A DNA stretch of 64,000 nt from assembly GCF_031846525.1 (NCBI RefSeq), contig NZ_JAVRHM010000004.1, positions 124,001 to 188,000 of the forward strand. The letters run 5' to 3'. Below, in pieces: positions 51,847 to 60,180 of this stretch. The DNA comes from Autumnicola patrickiae (lineage in GTDB: Bacteria; Bacteroidota; Bacteroidia; Flavobacteriales; Flavobacteriaceae). Below the pieces are notes generated by a model that had not been told where the DNA came from, searched no databases, and worked only from the letters and a program-made list of their open reading frames with translations. The translations under genes were made by a program, and so were the position numbers. Position 1 is the first letter of the stretch. Each line of letters begins with the position of its first letter.

Positions 51847-53133
51847 ATGAATGTAGCACAAATCCACCAGCACTTCCTGATTAGCTCAGGAGCTTGTATC
51901 GATACCCGAATCCTTAAAGAAGGCTGTATTTTCTTTGCATTAAGCGGCCCCAATTTTAATGGTAACCAATTTGCCCGGGAAGCCCTGGACAAGGGTGCTA
52001 AGATGGCCATAGTAGACGAAGAAATTTATGCTGCAGATTCCCGAAACTTTATTGTCGTAAAAGACGTACTAAAAACCCTTCAGGAGCTGGCTAAATTTCA
52101 CCGACAGTACCTGGATCTTCCTATTATTGCCATTACAGGGAGTAATGGGAAAACAACTACAAAAGAACTGGTAAATACTGTCCTTTCCAGAAAATATAAA
52201 ACAGTTGCCACAAAAGGCAACCTGAATAACCACATTGGTGTTCCGCTTACATTACTTTCTATGGACGCAGAAACCCAAATGGGTATTGTGGAAATGGGTG
52301 CCAACCACCTTAAAGAAATTGAAGTCTTAAGCGAAATTGCCCTGCCGGATTATGGATATATCACCAACTTTGGCAAAGCACATTTAGAAGGTTTTGGTAA
52401 TGTTGAAGGTGTGATTGCAGCAAAAAGCGAACTCTACACAAATATTAAAAAGAACAAAAGACTTCTTTTTCTAAACACCAATGATCCCATACAACGGAAT
52501 CACCTGGACTATAAACACACCTTTACTTTCGGGACAACCAAAGATGCCCAGCTAGAACTTTCTTATTCAGATAATCAGTCTTACGCCAGCGTTAATTACA
52601 ATGATACAGTATTTCAGAGTAAAATCACAGGTAAACATAACGCACAAAATATTGCTGCAGCAATATGTATCGGGTTGTACTTTAAAGTACCCTTTGACCA
52701 GGTAAAAGAAGCTATTTCAGAATATATACCTTCCAATAATCGGTCAGAGGTCACAAAGAAAGAAAGTAACACAATTTTTATGGATGCCTATAATGCCAAT
52801 CCTAACAGTATGCAGGCTGCACTTTCCAACTTTGATGAACTAAGCACCAGTGAGCCGAAAATTGTCATTTTAGGGGATATGCTTGAATTAGGAACTTCTT
52901 CAGAAGAAGAGCATCAGGAAATCGTAGCAATTTTAGAAAAAGGCAGCTTTACAGAATGTTATCTTCTGGGGGAAAACTTTAATCGTACCAAGACAAATAA
53001 AAGCACGATTATAAAGTTCAAAAGCAATGAAAACTTAAAGAAGCACCTTGAAGAAACAGAATTTAAAAATTGCCATATTTTAATAAAAGGTTCCCGTGGA
53101 ATGGCTTTAGAAAAAATGCAGGAGGCTATATAA
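51847..53133 (+). CDS. murF: UDP-N-acetylmuramoyl-tripeptide--D-alanyl-D-alanine ligase
   Basis: Adds D-Ala-D-Ala to the UDP-MurNAc tripeptide, the last cytoplasmic step of the peptidoglycan precursor. The 428-residue protein has the Mur ligase P-loop IAITGSNGKTTTKE (98-104), IVEMGANHLKEIEVLS, IGVPLTLLSMD and NRSEVTKKESNTIFMDAYNA, and ends with the C-terminal domain around ILGDMLELGTSSEEEHQEI. Secure. Confidence 0.95.
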   Translation: MNVAQIHQHFLISSGACIDTRILKEGCIFFALSGPNFNGNQFAREALDKGAKMAIVDEEIYAADSRNFIVVKDVLKTLQELAKFHRQYLDLPIIAITGSNGKTTTKELVNTVLSRKYKTVATKGNLNNHIGVPLTLLSMDAETQMGIVEMGANHLKEIEVLSEIALPDYGYITNFGKAHLEGFGNVEGVIAAKSELYTNIKKNKRLLFLNTNDPIQRNHLDYKHTFTFGTTKDAQLELSYSDNQSYASVNYNDTVFQSKITGKHNAQNIAAAICIGLYFKVPFDQVKEAISEYIPSNNRSEVTKKESNTIFMDAYNANPNSMQAALSNFDELSTSEPKIVILGDMLELGTSSEEEHQEIVAILEKGSFTECYLLGENFNRTKTNKSTIIKFKSNENLKKHLEETEFKNCHILIKGSRGMALEKMQEAI

Positions 53134-53169
53134 AATTTAAGGCAGAAGAAGCTGAAAAGGAATTTTATT

Positions 53170-53868
53170 CTAACTTTTTGACTCCTTATCCTTCAACAGC
53201 CTTTTTATATCTTTATTATTTCCATACAGCACCATGATATCGCCATAATAGAGTTTAGTACGGGCCGAAGCTACTCCCTGAACATTCGAAATATCCTTCA
53301 GGGATCCAATATCATTTTTCTCCTGCGTAAGTTTTATCGTGGTAAGCACAATGATGTTATATTTCTTCTTTAACGAAATTTCTTCCAGGGTTTTACCATC
53401 ATATTCTTTAGGTATACTTGTCTCTACGATGCTATAATCCCTGTTCACTTCAAAAGAATCTACTACTCCGTGTAAATTCAGCTTTTTAGACCAACGCTCT
53501 GCAGTCTCCTCTTCGGGATGAATAATTTCATCCACGCCCATTGCTTCAAGCACCATTTCCTGTAACGGGGATACTGCCCGGCTTATTAAGCGCTTCACGT
53601 GCATTTGCTTCATTAGCGCAGTAGACATTATATTGGCTCCTTTATCTTCCCCAATTCCCACTATAACAATATCTGTATCTTTTAGGGGCAGGTTGGAAAC
53701 CGCTGCAATATCTGTCGAATCGAGATTCACAGCGTGGGTGATTTTGTCTTTAATGGCCTCTACTTTACCCATATTAATATCGACTCCTATAACTTCATTC
53801 CCCATTTGTGTTAATTTTTCGGCTAAAGAAGCTCCAAAATTTCCAAGTCCAATGATGATATACTTCAT
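53170..53868 (-). CDS. TrkA/KtrA-type potassium uptake regulator
   Basis: Cytoplasmic gating ring subunit of a Trk/Ktr potassium transporter. The 232-residue protein has one RCK_N domain (KYIIIGLGNFGASLAEKLTQ with the GxGxxG NAD loop) and one RCK_C domain (about 150-232). The acid VIGVDINMGKVEAIK follows the loop as usual. The ATG at 53868 is preferred over a TTG two codons upstream. It lies 10 bp after the transporter gene and is cotranscribed with it; single-RCK size matches KtrA. Confidence 0.93.
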   Translation of the reverse strand: MKYIIIGLGNFGASLAEKLTQMGNEVIGVDINMGKVEAIKDKITHAVNLDSTDIAAVSNLPLKDTDIVIVGIGEDKGANIMSTALMKQMHVKRLISRAVSPLQEMVLEAMGVDEIIHPEEETAERWSKKLNLHGVVDSFEVNRDYSIVETSIPKEYDGKTLEEISLKKKYNIIVLTTIKLTQEKNDIGSLKDISNVQGVASARTKLYYGDIMVLYGNNKDIKRLLKDKESKS

Positions 53869-53878
53869 AATCAATAAA

Positions 53879-55642
53879 TTAGTTCATTAAAATTTCTTCG
53901 TCAGGATATCTGTAATTAAGATGTTTTACCCTTCTTAACATTGCAATTAGAATAGTAAGCATACTCACCCGCCCAATGAACATTGTAAAAATAATAACCA
54001 TTTTGGACGCTGAACTTAACTGAGCTGTAATCCCTAAACTTAATCCTACGGTGCTGTAGGCAGAAAAGCATTCAAAGGCTATACTTAACAGGTTCTTCTC
54101 ACTGTCGAAAGAAGCGATAAGAAAAACTGCCATGCCAATGACCATAAGAGAAAGGGCCATTATTGCAAAAGCCCTGCGCACAGACATATCTGTAATTTGC
54201 CTTCTGTACACTTCAATTCGGTCTTTTCCCCTGGCGAGGCTTAAGAAGTTTAGCGTGGTTATTGCGAACGTACTGGTTTTTATCCCCCCTCCTGTAGAGC
54301 CCGGGGATGCTCCTATCCACATGAGCAGAAAAATGATCATAACAGTGGAAAAGTTTAATGCTGACATGTCTACAGAATTAAAACCTGCAGTCCTGGGGGT
54401 GGCACCACCAAAGAAGGCTGTAACAATTTTTCCAAAGGTGCTATGACCCGCCAAAGTATTATCGTATTCAAAGAAATAGAATAAAACACTACCAGCTACC
54501 AGAAGTATAGAGGTAGTCATTAGCACAATCCGGCTGTTTAAACTTAAAATCCATGGTTTATAAACCGTATCATGCGGATGCCGGATTTTCAAAAACTGAT
54601 GTTTTACAGCATAAACCGCATATTTGTATAGATTAAAAAGAATAGGAAAACCAATTCCGCCTAAAATAAACAGCGCAGCTATAATTAACTGAAGCGGATA
54701 ATTAAACTGAAACTCGGCTTCATAAAGACTACTTTCCAGAGTAGAGAACCCTGCATTACAAAATCCTGAAACGGTATGAAAAACTGAGAAGAAAATCCTT
54801 TCTGGCACAGATGCTATCTCCTCTTTACTTATACTAAAAAAGATAAGTACCGCTCCAATAAACTCTATAACAAAAGTAACAAGTATAATTTTTTTAAGTA
54901 CGCTAAACACCTCTCCTATTTTATCTGAGTTAGTCATATCCTTCAACATAAGCTGATTTTCATAAGACGTCTTTCCGCGGAAGAAATAACTAAAGTAACT
55001 GGCAAAGGTCATAATTCCCAAACCCCCTAACTGGATAAGAATAAGAATAATGGTTTGTCCAAAAACTGTAAAATAACTTCCTGTATCTACTACGATTAAA
55101 CCAGTAACACATACAGCACTTGTAGAGGTAAAAAGAGCATCCAGGGCAGATAAGTCTCCATGAGCAGCATTGGGCAGCATTAGCAAAAGCGTCCCTGCTA
55201 AAATAATAAGTAAGAAGCTACCAATAAACACCTGTGCAGGATTAAGATAATCCCTTTTAAAATCGACCCTTAAAGCGGAGGCTTCCCTTATAAAGTACAG
55301 AAAAACCACCAGGAAGACCCACCCCATTTTATTAAAAAACTGCAGGAAAGAAAGGTTCTCCCTTATAACATCTACCTGTACAAGCACCAAAAGAGTAAAA
55401 AGGAAAAACAGCAGACCATCAAAAACCCGCACTTTCCCCATTAATTGTTGTTTGGACAGGACATACCTTAAAAGAATAGACCCTATTCCTAAAACAAGAA
55501 CTATAGTATAAAACGAATCAAGATATCTTCGTACAGCAATGGAATGTGCAAAACCAAGATCAAAAATAACCATTGCCACTGCTAAAAAACTAAGCCAAAA
55601 GGAGCTTTTTTTTAAAGCCGAAAATATCTTATTGTTAATCAT
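53879..55642 (-). CDS. TrkH/KtrB-type potassium transporter
   Basis: Membrane subunit of the potassium uptake system. At 587 residues it has the four pore-loop repeats of the Trk/Ktr/HKT family (TSTSAVCVTGLIV, VSGFCNAGFSTLES, GATPRTAGFNSVDMS, SAYSTVGLSLGITA) plus an N-terminal extension of three or four extra helices (residues about 1-130) that E. coli TrkH lacks. The selectivity glycines in each repeat are present. Partnered with the RCK subunit downstream. The adjacent kdpE/kdpD relics suggest this region concerns potassium homeostasis. Confidence 0.94.
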   Translation of the reverse strand: MINNKIFSALKKSSFWLSFLAVAMVIFDLGFAHSIAVRRYLDSFYTIVLVLGIGSILLRYVLSKQQLMGKVRVFDGLLFFLFTLLVLVQVDVIRENLSFLQFFNKMGWVFLVVFLYFIREASALRVDFKRDYLNPAQVFIGSFLLIILAGTLLLMLPNAAHGDLSALDALFTSTSAVCVTGLIVVDTGSYFTVFGQTIILILIQLGGLGIMTFASYFSYFFRGKTSYENQLMLKDMTNSDKIGEVFSVLKKIILVTFVIEFIGAVLIFFSISKEEIASVPERIFFSVFHTVSGFCNAGFSTLESSLYEAEFQFNYPLQLIIAALFILGGIGFPILFNLYKYAVYAVKHQFLKIRHPHDTVYKPWILSLNSRIVLMTTSILLVAGSVLFYFFEYDNTLAGHSTFGKIVTAFFGGATPRTAGFNSVDMSALNFSTVMIIFLLMWIGASPGSTGGGIKTSTFAITTLNFLSLARGKDRIEVYRRQITDMSVRRAFAIMALSLMVIGMAVFLIASFDSEKNLLSIAFECFSAYSTVGLSLGITAQLSSASKMVIIFTMFIGRVSMLTILIAMLRRVKHLNYRYPDEEILMN

Positions 55643-55983
55643 TCCTTTCTGAAGTTACTGATGCAAAACCTGGGAGATTTTTAAAATTGAGTATTAAAAA
55701 TATAGGTGCACTAAGATCAAACACAGCAAAAACCTTCTTGACCCTTTCCGGCCGGAATAAAAACAAATGGGGTGCGTTCTTCTTCTTTACAATAATTCAC
55801 CAAAAATTATTTTGATAGTTAGGTGAGCAAAGTTAAGCTGAAGGATATAAGTAGAATATAAAAATTGAAGAGACGGTATAAAGATTTTATAAAGATCAGG
55901 AGAGATGTATTAATTGAAAAGCAAAAGGTACATGGATTTAAGCGGTATTTCTGATTGAAGATTAATCTAACTACATATAACTC
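55643..55983. other. Spacer between trkH and the kdpE-like gene: nothing recognised
   Basis: 341 bp, AT-rich, with no coding frame, hairpin terminator or repeat core that I can support. It must contain the trkH promoter (right of the trkH start) and any kdpE 3' signal. Confidence 0.4.
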
Positions 55984-56661
55984 TCAAACAAAGCGGTAAC
56001 CTACCCCACTTTCGGTAAGAAGGTGTTTTGGCCTGTTTGGGTTTTCTTCTAATTTTTTCCGTATTTGAGCCACAAAAACCCTTAGATACTGAGTTTCTTC
56101 AACCGCTCCCATTCCCCACACTTCTTTAAGGATATACTGGTGGGTTAAGACTTTTCCATGGTTTTTGGCAAAAAGGGCTATTAATTTATACTCTGTGGTA
56201 GTAAGTTTAACGGGGGACTGATTAAGTTTCACTGTGCGGGAAACTAAATCGATTTCCAGATCTCCTAAAGAAATCTGCGGCTGATTATCTGTACTCTGAC
56301 TAAGTCTTATTGAAGATCGGATCCTGGCTAGTAATTCACCTGTTCTAAAAGGTTTTGCCAGATAATCTGTCGCTCCGTTGTCCAGGGCCTTAACAATATC
56401 TTTTTCACTATCCTGAACAGAAAGCATAATAATTGATTTTTTATACCAGTCCCTTAATTCCACCAAAATTTCATGGCCACTTTTATCCGGAAGTCCAATA
56501 TCCAGGATTATTAGCTCCGGGGAATAATTTGCTGCCAGAATTAAGCCTTCTGCTCCTGAATTTGCCTGAATCACTTTATAATCGTTGCTTTCCAGCGAGA
56601 TTTTCAGCAACTTTCTTATCTGGGGTTCATCATCGATTATAAGGATCTCACCTTTATTCAT
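55984..56661 (-). CDS. OmpR-family response regulator, KdpE-like
   Basis: A 225-residue two-domain response regulator. The receiver domain has the acidic pocket EILIIDDEP and the phospho-acceptor Asp54 in LIILDIGLPDKSGHE, plus the lysine in YLAKPFRTGELLARI. The C-terminal winged helix carries VKLTTTEYKLIALFAKNHGK, VLTHQYILKEVWG and VAQIRKKLEENPNRPKHLLT, matching KdpE-type OmpR regulators. Its normal partner KdpD is present only as a 3' fragment directly upstream, and kdpFABC is absent here, so the regulator may be orphaned or controlled by another kinase. Confidence 0.85.
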   Translation of the reverse strand: MNKGEILIIDDEPQIRKLLKISLESNDYKVIQANSGAEGLILAANYSPELIILDIGLPDKSGHEILVELRDWYKKSIIMLSVQDSEKDIVKALDNGATDYLAKPFRTGELLARIRSSIRLSQSTDNQPQISLGDLEIDLVSRTVKLNQSPVKLTTTEYKLIALFAKNHGKVLTHQYILKEVWGMGAVEETQYLRVFVAQIRKKLEENPNRPKHLLTESGVGYRFV

Positions 56662-57079
56662 TTTCGTAAGTATTTAAATATGAAATTTCCGAAGGAATCT
56701 TCACTGTAAATTTTGCTCCACCAGAAGGATTATTTACCACGCTAATACTGCCTCCGTGAGCCTGTGCAAAACCTTTTGCTATAGACAACCCAAGGCCGGT
56801 ACCACCTGTCGCAGTATTTGGCAACCGGTAAAATTTGTCGAAAACAGCGTTAATTTTATCTTCAGGAAAGCCTTTCCCGTTATCTGTTATTTCAATTTCA
56901 CAACCCTCTTCTGTCTTTGCTACAGCAATTTGCACTGTTGAGCCCGCAGGTGTGTATTGAATGGCATTGTGAACGATATTATGCAAAATCTGTTCTACCA
57001 GGGCCCTGTCGATTTTAAACAAAGGTAACGCATCATTCGATTCGTATTGAAGATAATTAATTCTATCGACAAATGGCAA
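56654..57079 (-). pseudogene. 5'-truncated kdpD: histidine-kinase ATPase domain remnant
   Basis: About 141 codons corresponding to the C-terminal HATPase domain of a KdpD-type kinase. Visible are the N box (IDRALVEQILHNIVHNAIQYT), G1 box (ITDNGKGFPEDKINAVF), F box region (DKFYRLPNTA) and G2 box (GGTGLGLSIAKGFAQAHGG). The sensor (KdpD and Usp domains), DUF4118 membrane helices and the phospho-acceptor histidine domain are missing. Only a TTG (57079) is available as start; upstream, the frame soon hits a stop and no coding similarity is visible. Its 3' end overlaps kdpE by eight bases, as expected for a once intact kdpD-kdpE pair. A stand-alone ATPase-domain protein cannot be excluded. Confidence 0.75.
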
Positions 57080-57399
57080 CTTAAAGAAATAACTATGATT
57101 AAGCCAAAGCCAAGCAGGTATTGCTGCCCCTTATTTTGCCTTATTCTTTGCAGCATACGCTATGGGAATATAAATTTATAAATGTATTGCCCCTTCCAGA
57201 CTGTAACTGCAAGGTAAAAAATTCTAAGAAGCTAATTTGTCTTTGTAAAAGCATGTATGTAGGTAGGCGCAAAGAAAATTCTTGATTTGCTATAATTGAA
57301 AATTATAATTAGGCCGAAAATTGACATTTTTGAGATATAACTTTAGAATAATAAATGAATTTCTCCCTAAGGCTAATTTCACCTAAAACATACGCCTTA
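57080..57399. other. Spacer at the kdpD break point
   Basis: 320 bp with no coding frame, between the kdpD fragment and the AEC transporter gene. One plus-strand oriented dispersed repeat copy lies at 57312-57333. No insertion sequence or tRNA is present that would explain the deletion. Confidence 0.45.
57312..57333. repeat. Dispersed repeat copy
   Basis: GGCCGAAAATTGACATTTTTGA is a close match to the core and lies 67 bp right of the AEC transporter stop side, within the kdpD deletion spacer. Confidence 0.6.
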
Positions 57400-58311
57400 T
57401 TAGCTATAAATCATCGCCATTAGCGGAACAAGGATGAGGGAAACAACCATTGATAATACGATCATTAAAGCAGAATCTCTTTCTTCAGAACCCAACATAG
57501 ACGCGAAAACAGTTAATGTAGCGGCAATAGGAAAAAGGGGAATAAGGGAATACACACTTCTTTCCTGCGAATTAAGAAGATCAAAAATAAAATATTCGGC
57601 AGCCAGGAGGAAACCGGCTATTAATATGGCACTGCCCGTTCTTATCCCAAGTACTTTTGAGAAGTAGGAAAGGTCCAGGTCTTTAAAATTTATCATGGTA
57701 ATATTCATCCCCAGCAGCGTCATCCCGGCAGCCGAGACAATTACGCCTAAAACATCAAGAACCGGAGTGAAAAATTCCGGAAGTTCATAATTAAACAGCT
57801 TAAGGCTAATCGCGAGCAAAAAGGCATAAATAAATGGAACTTTAAGAGCTTCTTTAATTGATTTTTTTATTCCGAATTTGGATTTGGCCACTGCAGTATA
57901 CCCAACGGTATAGCCAAACAAACCCGTACCTATGTAGATACAGATTAATGTGGTGACAGCATCCTGATCAAAAATTGCTTTTACGGTAGGAATCCCGAAG
58001 AAAAGTACATTAAAAAATGAAAAACTACTTATCAATAATGGCTTATCCAGCCCGTCAAATTTTTTAAATGCCCAAATTGCCGGGAAAGTAACAAAGAAAG
58101 CCAGGCTAAAAGACATTGTAGCCAGAATGATTAGATTGGACATTTCCGTTTCTAACACGTTATCTATGAGCAAGAGCGGAATAAGCACAAATAACAATGG
58201 CTTATGTATATATTTTTTTGGTACGAGTTCTTTTTTCTTTAGGAAATATCCTAAAGGAATACACAACAAGTAAGGAAATAAAGCAGCATAAAGTTTATAA
58301 AAGATTTCCAT
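57400..58311 (-). CDS. AEC (auxin efflux carrier)-family transporter
   Basis: A 303-residue membrane protein with about ten helices. ALFPYLLCIPLGYFLKKKE, SFSFFNVLFFGIPTVKAIF and AAGMTLLGMNITMINFKDL match the AEC/bile-acid-like transporter plan, with inverted halves. Bacterial members export or import small carboxylates; the substrate is unknown. Its ATG overlaps the TAA of the preceding gene by one base (TAATG), implying coupled translation with the FAD-NAD(P) protein. Confidence 0.88.
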   Translation of the reverse strand: MEIFYKLYAALFPYLLCIPLGYFLKKKELVPKKYIHKPLLFVLIPLLLIDNVLETEMSNLIILATMSFSLAFFVTFPAIWAFKKFDGLDKPLLISSFSFFNVLFFGIPTVKAIFDQDAVTTLICIYIGTGLFGYTVGYTAVAKSKFGIKKSIKEALKVPFIYAFLLAISLKLFNYELPEFFTPVLDVLGVIVSAAGMTLLGMNITMINFKDLDLSYFSKVLGIRTGSAILIAGFLLAAEYFIFDLLNSQERSVYSLIPLFPIAATLTVFASMLGSEERDSALMIVLSMVVSLILVPLMAMIYS

Positions 58312-59816
58312 TAACTCTTTGCTTTAAAAATTATTTCTTCAACACACCTCCCAATTGTCCTTACATCAAACCACATCGCATCCACATCCAGCAACATTCC
58401 GTTTAAAATATGACCAACTGCATACATCCGGTTGCCACCCTGTTTAGAAACCAGCTGCATCGTACGCGGGTTAATTACAGCACCCCCCGCAGGGTAAGGT
58501 TTCAGATATTCCTTTTTCACCAGGTTTGCAATTAATTTATTATTCATTCCTTTTAGTTTCGAAGCAGTACCGGTGGCATTGACCAGCTTATGCATATAGA
58601 ATTCTTCTTTGTTTTCTGTAATGATCCTAAACATTTGCTTTTCTTCAGAATAATCTACAATCTTTATTTCCGGTATTACCCGGAGTTGCCCCTCTTGAAG
58701 CAAGTCCAGCAAAATTTCGGCATTGTGCAGGGGCATTGCATGCCTGGTGCTCGTCCAATGAGATCCCAGCCACTTTTTAAACAATTTCTTTTGTTTTAGC
58801 GACATCCCTCCCCAGATTACCGAAGCATCATAGCGTAATGAGTAAGTTACATTTAAAATGCTGTCACCTCCTCTCTTCGCACTCTCAATATCATACTTAA
58901 GAAACTCCTCAACATTACCCGCGCTCCTGTCTTTGCTCCTCCAGTTCAGTTTTTCACCTTCAGCATCTTCTACATCTTTTATAAAAAGACGAAAAAGCTC
59001 CTTTACCCGTGGAGGACGCATTTTAGATCTTTGCAGCCTGTGTATATTTTCCAGCGTAAGATGCTTTCTTTCTATTTCTTTGTTTTGCGGCGGCTGTACT
59101 CTTGGCAGCATTCCCAAAGGGGAAAAGAGGGTGATCTTTCCGCAGTGCCCGTTATTAATTAAAGTCAGAACAGTATCAATAGCGCTTAGGCTGGTTCCCA
59201 AAACCCCGACTTCTTCGTCTTTGTCAATTTCAGAAATTATCCTGTGCGAAGGCCATGGAAAATCAATGTAACCTTTAAAAGCCTTTAGCTCTTTATATTT
59301 ATTAGGTTTTGGAGTACCCGGGGCAAGCAATATATAATCTGCAGTAATTTTATTGGAAGATTTTAAATTAATTTCAAGTTCTCCGCTTTTCTTACTTTCA
59401 ATATTTGTGGCTTCATCATTTATAAGCTCCACACTTACATTTCCTTCTTCAGCTTTCCTTATGTATTCTTCAAGCTGTTCACGAACATATTCCCCATATA
59501 AATTTCGGCTGGTATAAGCTGATCCTGTATTGCTTTGACCAATAATCTTTGGGTGGTCTTTACCTCCCCTTGATTTTATCCAGTCCGAAAAATCATTCGG
59601 CTCTTTTACATAGATCCCCATTAATTCTGCCTGTGTATTGAGAAGATGGGAATCCTCCTTTGTCCCGAAAGCCATTCCATGACCAAACTTATCCCTGCGC
59701 TCAATTAAGGTAATGCTGAGATCCTCCTGAAGGTTACGGCTACAAATTTGAATCACCAGTTCAATAAAAGCAGCAGACCCACAGGCTCCCCCTCCTACAA
59801 TCGCAATGTTTTTCAT
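58311..59816 (-). CDS. FAD-NAD(P)-binding oxidoreductase-like protein
   Basis: A 501-residue cytoplasmic protein of the FAD-NAD(P)-binding family found often in flavobacteria. The FAD loop is NIAIVGGGACGSAAFIELVI, followed by SITLIERRDKFGHGMAFG, the second dinucleotide site around EEVGVLGTSLSAIDTVLTLI, and LVNATGTASKLKGMNNKLIA. The family is related to amino-acid N-hydroxylases and similar monooxygenases, but the substrate is unknown. It is translationally coupled to an AEC transporter, so a paired import-and-oxidise or export role is plausible (inference). Confidence 0.87.
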   Translation of the reverse strand: MKNIAIVGGGACGSAAFIELVIQICSRNLQEDLSITLIERRDKFGHGMAFGTKEDSHLLNTQAELMGIYVKEPNDFSDWIKSRGGKDHPKIIGQSNTGSAYTSRNLYGEYVREQLEEYIRKAEEGNVSVELINDEATNIESKKSGELEINLKSSNKITADYILLAPGTPKPNKYKELKAFKGYIDFPWPSHRIISEIDKDEEVGVLGTSLSAIDTVLTLINNGHCGKITLFSPLGMLPRVQPPQNKEIERKHLTLENIHRLQRSKMRPPRVKELFRLFIKDVEDAEGEKLNWRSKDRSAGNVEEFLKYDIESAKRGGDSILNVTYSLRYDASVIWGGMSLKQKKLFKKWLGSHWTSTRHAMPLHNAEILLDLLQEGQLRVIPEIKIVDYSEEKQMFRIITENKEEFYMHKLVNATGTASKLKGMNNKLIANLVKKEYLKPYPAGGAVINPRTMQLVSKQGGNRMYAVGHILNGMLLDVDAMWFDVRTIGRCVEEIIFKAKS

Positions 59817-60180
59817 TCATCTAAGTTTTACGGCTATGCTATTTCATAAATGTTTACTTCTGAAATGACAGCTCTATATATGGACATCCTTTAAGATAAA
59901 GAAAGAGAAATAGTCTAAAAAGGTATTAGCGAATTTTTAGCTTTTGTGGAAAGTGATTTGTCCCTGCTACAAATTTAAAAGTACCTCAAGATCTAAAGGT
60001 TTTATAGCTGAAGGAAAAAGTCTGAAAAAACTTAATTTTCTTTTACCATTAATCAATTTCAGAGAATTCTCCAGAAGTAAAGTTTTAAAGTCTGAAATTC
60101 TCGGTATGAATCGAAAATCTTTAATATCATATCAATTCTGTAACTGGATAAATTCAAAAGTACTTAGTTCCTCAAAGTTT
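59817..60180. other. Spacer: no gene or clear signal
   Basis: 364 bp between the FAD-NAD(P) gene start and the end of the molybdenum hydroxylase large-subunit gene. I see no repeat core, terminator with T-run or RNA gene. It must contain the promoter of the FAD-NAD(P)/AEC unit. A plus-strand frame spanning 59944-60654 is an antisense shadow. Confidence 0.4.
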
